The notes beneath the pieces were generated by a model that searched no databases, was not told the DNA's origin, and saw nothing but the letters and a program-made list of their open reading frames with translations. Of a stretch of DNA of 64,000 nucleotides, positions 58,778 to 64,000 are shown piece after piece. Source of the DNA: Phlegmacium glaucopus (Eukaryota > Basidiomycota > Agaricomycetes > Agaricales > Cortinariaceae); the NCBI GenBank assembly GCA_015039465.1, contig MU130157.1, positions 445,186 to 509,185 on the forward strand. Direction: 5' to 3'. The translations under genes were made by a program, and so were the position numbers. Numbering within the stretch: position 1 is the first letter of the stretch; each line of letters opens with the position of its first letter.

Positions 58778-60103
58778 ATGACTTCAAGTGCAATCTCTCT
58801 GAGAGTATCTTTGCGTTCATTCAGGCCACGGAAATGTATCCGACACACGCAATTACCGTCGTTTTCAGATAAACATTCTCTAAAAGAAGCAGTGGACCTT
58901 TCGTCCACTGCGTATTTGCCAGAAGACGGAAATGTGACAGATCGAGCCCTCATTATTCTCCATGGACTATTGTCAGTAGGCTATGCATTTTAAGCCCCTT
59001 TACTACAACATGGCGTTTATTACCTTTTTTTGCATTTTTCCAAGTGGTTCAAAACGTAACTGGGCCTCCATTTGTAAGGCCTTACATCGCGATATGCCAG
59101 AGAGACCGATATACGCTTTGGACTTGAGGAATCACGGTTCATCTCCTCATGCACTGCCAATGACATATGAAGCTATGGCATCTGACGTGCGCAAATTCAT
59201 CGAGGACAAACAGTTGAAGAATATCGCGTTATTAGGACATTCAATGTAAGTCAATTTCTTTTCTCTTTCTTTTCAATGTTTGTTTTGACGTCCTCTTTGT
59301 ATTAAAGGGGAGGCAAAGTAGCCATGTCATTCGCTCTTGCATTGCAGAATGAAAAACCGGCTACTAACATCCTTTCAAATCTAATTGTCGCCGATATAGC
59401 ACCTTCAATCGGTAGCATTTCCCCCGAATTCATCAGTTATATCTCGGCAATGCAACAGATAGAGGCTTTAGCACCTGGAGTTATAAAAACTCGTGCTGAT
59501 GCTGACAAGAAATTAGAACCTTACGAGCAGGTATCCCTCTCTTTTCATTATATATTTCAATGACTTCTACCAACGAATCCTTTCAAAAATTAAAAACAGG
59601 ATATATCTATTCGTCAATTCCTCCTTACCAACCTCCAACTTCCGACTCCTTCGCGTAGTGCATCTCATGACACTTTACACGACAAGGCCAAGTTCATCGT
59701 TCCTTTAGACATCCTTGAGCGTTCGATAGAGGCTCTCGGATCATTTCCTTATGAATATGACAAGGAGAACCAAGTTGCACCATCTACTTATGATGGGCCA
59801 ACACTGGTAGTGAAGGGTGTCAAGAGCTCGTAAGCAGTTATCGCCTTTCCCAAAAAAAAAAAAAAATTTCACTTCTTTGATATTTGCATACCCGTGTTAT
59901 AGGTACATCAACCATAAAAACATTCCCGCTCTGCGAGCGTTTTTCCCCAATATGCGGATGGAGGAACTTGATGCTGGTCATTGGGGTATAGCTTTACTAA
60001 TATCGAACTTTGAATTCAGTGGCTCAATTTGACGCTTTTTCTAGTACACGCGGAGAAGCCCAATGAGTTCCGGAAACTAGTTGTCGATTTTCTGAGAGGT
60101 TAG
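58778..60103 (+). CDS. ABHD11-like mitochondrial alpha/beta hydrolase
   Basis: Six exons (58778-58971, 59045-59245, 59308-59530, 59600-59829, 59903-59985, 60045-60103) join in frame to 329 residues. The N-terminus MTSSAISLRVSLRSFRPRK is basic and lacks acidic residues, like a mitochondrial presequence. Motifs: ALIILHGLLFGSKRNWASI (oxyanion region), YALDLRNHGSSPH, nucleophile Ser131 in LLGHSMGGK and catalytic His309 in LDAGHWVHAEKP. Order and spacing fit the ABHD11/yeast Imo32/Eat1 group of serine hydrolases. The exact substrate is not evident. The foldback element ends about 180 bases before the start codon. Confidence 0.9.
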
Positions 60104-60336
60104 TTTCTATGCAAAAGGTTCGCAGGACTGGCACTAGCTAGAGCTTCATGGCAAACTCACCACCACAATCTCTTGGTTAACTTTAGAGTAGATCATAGAT
60201 TTTTATTTGCTCTGCCAACCTTCAGGTTTTACATAATGACGCTGCATATATACCTACCTCAAGGACATTCCCGCTAGATATCAGCCTCATGATCAGCTAA
60301 GGTATAACTAATTGTTCCAACCAAGAATGATCAGAA

Positions 60337-62310
60337 TCAAAGACCTTCAATTGCTTTCCTTTGAGTGGTCGACGCCTCCCACTGAAGAAGGAGATTGATC
60401 TTCCCATGAGCAGGAATGGAGCATATCCAGTCCAATCGACCGTCCTTGCCCAGTACATTCACGTCCGAGCCGCTGTCACTCCACTGCGCAACAACCCCAT
60501 TCGCAACAGTCATAGGCGGCGCTGCTCTAGTGGCTGATGATGGAAGAGGGGTAGTCAAACTGGGAGAGATCAAGTTGACTGTGATATTTGCATCTTGAGA
60601 GACGGGAATGTTATCTGTGATCTTCAACTTTTCAATACCAACAGACTTGGTGTTGTGTATCGTGATAGTTTGAGAGATTGCATGTGTTGTGGACTTGTTG
60701 TAGAAACCAGACTGTGAAATCATTTTGCTCCGAGGGTGGTAGGTTACCCGGATGGAGGTATCGAGGCTGTTAAGTGTTAATATCACAAATGAGATATTTG
60801 ACAATGGATGGATTAGAAAAGCACAAGTACAACTTACCCAAGAGGACAATCAAAAACTTCTTTCGGGCTGACGTTCGGAACATTTGACCGCGAAATGAAG
60901 CTTTGATCAACGTAGACATTGCTTGACCCAGGAAGGAAAGTATAATTTGAAGAGTTCGTGATAGTTGCCTAAGAATAAAATGGTTATGGGTTCATCTCCT
61001 TGACTCGAACTTTATTGATTACTAGTAAAGAATGATTCACCTTCAAATGAACTCGCGTATCGCCTTTTGGTATGCACACCCAGGACATAGTAGCGTCCAA
61101 ATCCAATTCAGCGATAGTCACATTGTGTTCTTGTTTGTCGGAAGGGATCGTGGTTATACCAGGGATCCGGAATGTAGCATTGACATTTCCCTTCGACGTC
61201 ACAGCCGTAGATTCATGTTCCATGTCAAAGTCCAAATCATCTGGCTCTATTATTCTGCGATGCCTCTTCGCGCCCCCGACCCCAAGGCATCCACCGCCCC
61301 CGCCAGGTGGAACAACATGACTTAATGTCCAAATCTCAAGAGTTGGAAGAAGAAGGCCCAAAGTTGGCGTCGCAGTTTCCAACGTGATTGGAACATTTTC
61401 CCAGCACTGTTGGAGTTTGAACTCGAGAACATGTTGAAGGGAAGGAAGAGACTGACCTCCCCAGTTTCCTGACTGATGGTTGCCTTGTATATCACCTTAA
61501 CAGGCGCACCCGGCTTTTGCATATTGACGCGGATATCATATCCTGCTTCCCACCTTGCTTTTGAAACCGCTATAAAATGGGACAGGTGAATTGGCATTTT
61601 CGGTTGAGAGAAAAAAATAGTAGTTACCGTAGATTAAATAAATGTCTATTTCTGCAGCCTGCTCAGCATATAATCCGATAACCGCCTGTGTTCGAAGTTT
61701 GTTGTCAATGCCGCTATCCCCAAGCCTCACCCGTTCGGCCTCCTTTTGTGCCCGAATGTCCTCGATTTCCTGGACAAGTCGGAGAATCTTGTCGTCCCAT
61801 TTTTCTCGGGTGATATCGTAGACGTCCATCGCTTCTCCGAGCTTTGAGATATCGAGATGCTCAACGTTGAGCTTTCCTACGTAACCCTCGATTGACTCCA
61901 CAGCTTTCTTGCAACGCGCTAGTGCATTCGCAGCTTTGTCTTCCTTCGCGTACAACTCGTCCAGGAGAGGAGAAGAATCGGGGAGTTCTGCCATTTTCAC
62001 TTTAGAGGACGTTACGCCATGAATTATGGCAGGGCCTTTGCCCTCCACTCTAAAAAATTGATAATTGAAGAAAGAAACATGGTGAGATACGAACTTTGGT
62101 AGGCATAAGTACTGTGTACCTGAGAGATTCATGGTCAAGAACATTTGGAAGACCAGATATAACGACGTTGGTTTTTCCAGCAGCAACGTCGAACTTGAAG
62201 ACCCTAGTAATTTCAGCTTGGCGAGAGTATAGATTGACGTTGATGATCGTGCTGTCATTGACCGAGTTAAGGTTAAGAGTGTTAACTGCGTTAACTGTGT
62301 CAACATGCAT
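60337..62310 (-). CDS. DUF4139/DUF4140 protein (mucoidy-inhibitor-like)
   Basis: Six exons (62120-62310, 61628-62049, 61457-61569, 61041-61406, 60838-60968, 60337-60766) join in frame to 550 residues starting MHVDTVNAVNTLN. The N-terminal DUF4140 part has STIINVNLYSRQAEITRVF and TNVVISGLPNVLDHESLRVEG, followed by a central coiled coil (DDKILRLVQEIEDIRAQKE). The DUF4139 part follows: ARWEAGYDIRVNMQKPG, YKATISQETGECWENVPI, LETATPTLG, SNYTFLPGSSNVYVD and LDTSIRVTYHP. Molecular role is unknown in fungi. A TATATAAAC box lies on the minus strand near 62402-62410. Confidence 0.92.
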
Positions 62311-62401
62311 GATAGATGATGGGAGTGTTATAATAGCTTGGGATTCAAGTTGGTGGTAGAAGGAGAAGGGAGACAAGGATGGGTTATAATCAACGTAGAG
62401 G

Positions 62402-62410
62402 TTTATATAG
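62402..62410 (-). promoter_or_regulatory. TATA box of the DUF4139 gene
   Basis: TATATAAAC on the minus strand, about 95 bases before the ATG at 62310. Confidence 0.5.
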
Positions 62411-62934
62411 AGTTTTGATGCAGGGCCAACGGTGCCGAGACGCGTCGATAATTGGTGACTCAGTATCTCTCAGTATGCGCCTTGCATGGGCGAGGACAAG
62501 ACCACGTTGTCTCTTCGTTATTGCCAGACCAAAGAGAGCACAGTGATGCATGAAGCATGAAGCTTATCCAAGTGAGCTAGATCATCGATTAGACTCTCAG
62601 ATAGCTAGCCCGGTCCTTCACAGAGTCAAGTTGTCGAAGCCCCACTGCTATTGTCGCCAAAAGGAAAAAGAGTAGTCCACGAGCGGGACAAAGAGGTTTT
62701 GCCGAACTTAGTCCGACTCCGAGAATAAATGATCACACTGAGTAGAACTGTTAGAATCTCACCTATGTGCTATTGTTTCGTCGTTTCCCCTCGTCATTTC
62801 ATTTTTATGAGTTAAAGTTATGTGAAATGAGTGGAAGGTTGGCAACTAAAATTTTGCATTGCGACTTCTGGATCAGAACAAAGGCGGGTATTTAGTCCTT
62901 CCTTCAGCATTCTCAACTGATTTCAACTCTTTCC
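62411..62934. other. Intergenic region
   Basis: Upstream region of the DUF4139 gene. No gene seen. Confidence 0.5.
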
Positions 62935-63826
62935 ATGGACCCCTCAATAACTAGAATCGACCTAAACGTAGTTCTGACAGCTGGTTCAGATTTATTTTCA
63001 GATTTTCTTTGTGCAACGAGTTACGAGATCTTAGTGGAAGATCATGCATCATGCATCATGGGTGAAGGGTCTGGCAAAACTGCTACACCTTGGACATATG
63101 GCTATAAACAGAGAAATCCAACTTCAGGAGGAACAAGTGTTTACCAGTAGTACCGCTGAGAATGGGATGATGTTCAAAGGGACCAATACTGGGGTGCTAC
63201 ATTCTATGTATTCTTCTCTTCCAGAGTATCAACCCGATATATGCAAGCTTTAACGGATCGACTACTGGCACCCAAATGGCACTTGCTGAGGATGCCTTCC
63301 CTGCAGAGCCCATCACATACGCTATGCGATGATATAGTCTGCCTTCTGATCGTCATCTACGAGGCTCTGATCTATCTGAAATATCCGATGGAGCCTCTTG
63401 TTCTGTGTAGACAGATGCAGCTTCTTTTTCCCGACAATATCCCCTCCAAAACGAGTCGGTAGTCAGCGGTCGCAAGAAGGTGAAGGTGCTAACTCGAAGA
63501 CTCTGTTCGATAGATGAGTGCGGCCTCACGATTTGAGATGCCAACAAACTCCTGGATATTGGATTGAAGTCGCTTACCAATGACTCTAATCTACCAGGTG
63601 GTTGCGAGGCCTGGAAGTCTGTGAGCATCAGTGATTTGAAAATGGACTACTGCCTGAGGCTGATGGGAACATTCCACCAACTTGAAGTACAGATGCATCA
63701 AGCGAGCGACATAACAAGTGGATTCATGGATGGGCTAGATGGTTCTTTCATTGGCAGCAAACGCTCTCATATTGGCGAGTCGGTGGATGAGAAGGAAGAG
63801 CCGATGTCAAAGAAGCGCCGCAAGTA
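62935..63826 (+). CDS. Hypothetical gene, structure unresolved
   Basis: Short frames follow each other: 62935-63150 (MDPSITRIDLNVVL), 63241-63462 and 63564-63826. The last ends in a basic, nuclear-signal-like tail (SKKRRK). I could not join them through convincing splice sites, so this may be a multi-exon gene or decayed sequence. No domain recognised. Confidence 0.25.
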
Positions 63827-64000
63827 GGGTTTTGATCACTAGCACAATTGCACTTTGCACTTTGCGTTTTGGCTTACAGTGGTGGATGATCGATGGATGC
63901 TTAGATCTTAGGTTGTGCTCTGTGGCGCTCCTTTATAATGGTTACTGTATAACACTCACATATCTGCCTATAAGAAGTATGTATGAGAAGAAATGATTCA

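Noticed and set aside
58590..58953. Minus-strand frames opposite the start of the ABHD11-like gene.
   Set aside because: They overlap the exon encoding the targeting peptide and the repeat border; no family features.

Overview
The window is nuclear DNA of a mushroom-forming basidiomycete (Agaricomycetes). Genes are dense and on both strands, and nearly all are split by many introns of about 48-65 nt with fungal GTRNGT donors, YTNAY branch points and YAG acceptors. Several protein types are typical of this group: an AA14 copper monooxygenase, a FunK1 protein kinase, a Tnp2-type transposase, DUF4436 and AIG1/Septin-like P-loop GTPases. The tRNA-Lys genes carry introns. I rebuilt exon chains by hand; for most models the reading frame is preserved through every junction and the summed exon length is divisible by three.

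Layout. 1-635: probable 3' end of a gene cut by the window edge. 941-5102: GTPase gene interrupted by a 2.2-kb array of intron-like 56-bp units (2329-4551). 5485-6690: copy 1 of a dispersed repeat. 7000-7310: small inverted-repeat element. 7765-10044: homogentisate 1,2-dioxygenase (16 exons). 11133-11230: tRNA-Lys(CUU). 11750-12725: diverged tandem repeats. 13298-13765: beta-trefoil-like protein. 15250-16320: relic of a RecQ-like helicase. 16709-16810: tRNA-Lys pseudogene. 17843-19366: unknown protein. 20335-21354: zinc-finger protein. 22151-22696 and 23068-24297: a broken and an intact member of one unknown family. 24502-25961: AA14 LPMO. 26407-28558 and 29018-30711: divergent pair of largely disordered proteins. 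30914-33514: flavin monooxygenase (13 exons). 34765-43463: three co-oriented genes on the minus strand (unknown protein, FunK1 kinase, Tnp2-like transposase). 45115-46555: SET protein. 47330-48360: motif-rich non-coding repeat. 48918-52058: secreted S41-like protein. 52187-52294: tRNA-Lys(UUU). 53481-54826: DUF4436-like membrane protein. 55205-56945: unknown coiled-coil protein. 57080-58690: copy 2 of the dispersed repeat, split by a 482-bp foldback element. 58778-60103: ABHD11-like hydrolase. 60337-62310: DUF4139/DUF4140 protein.

The outstanding feature is the array at 2329-4551. Each of about 38 units is a complete spliceosomal intron in miniature, and successive units are separated by exactly three nucleotides (AG-NNN-GT). 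The triplets are highly variable while the splice signals around them are conserved. No triplet is a stop codon, and the proposed flanking exons are both in phase 0. The array could therefore be a chain of one-codon micro-exons, or a ladder for recursive removal of one large intron. The genes do not form an obvious single pathway; the region mixes housekeeping, secreted and transposon-derived functions.
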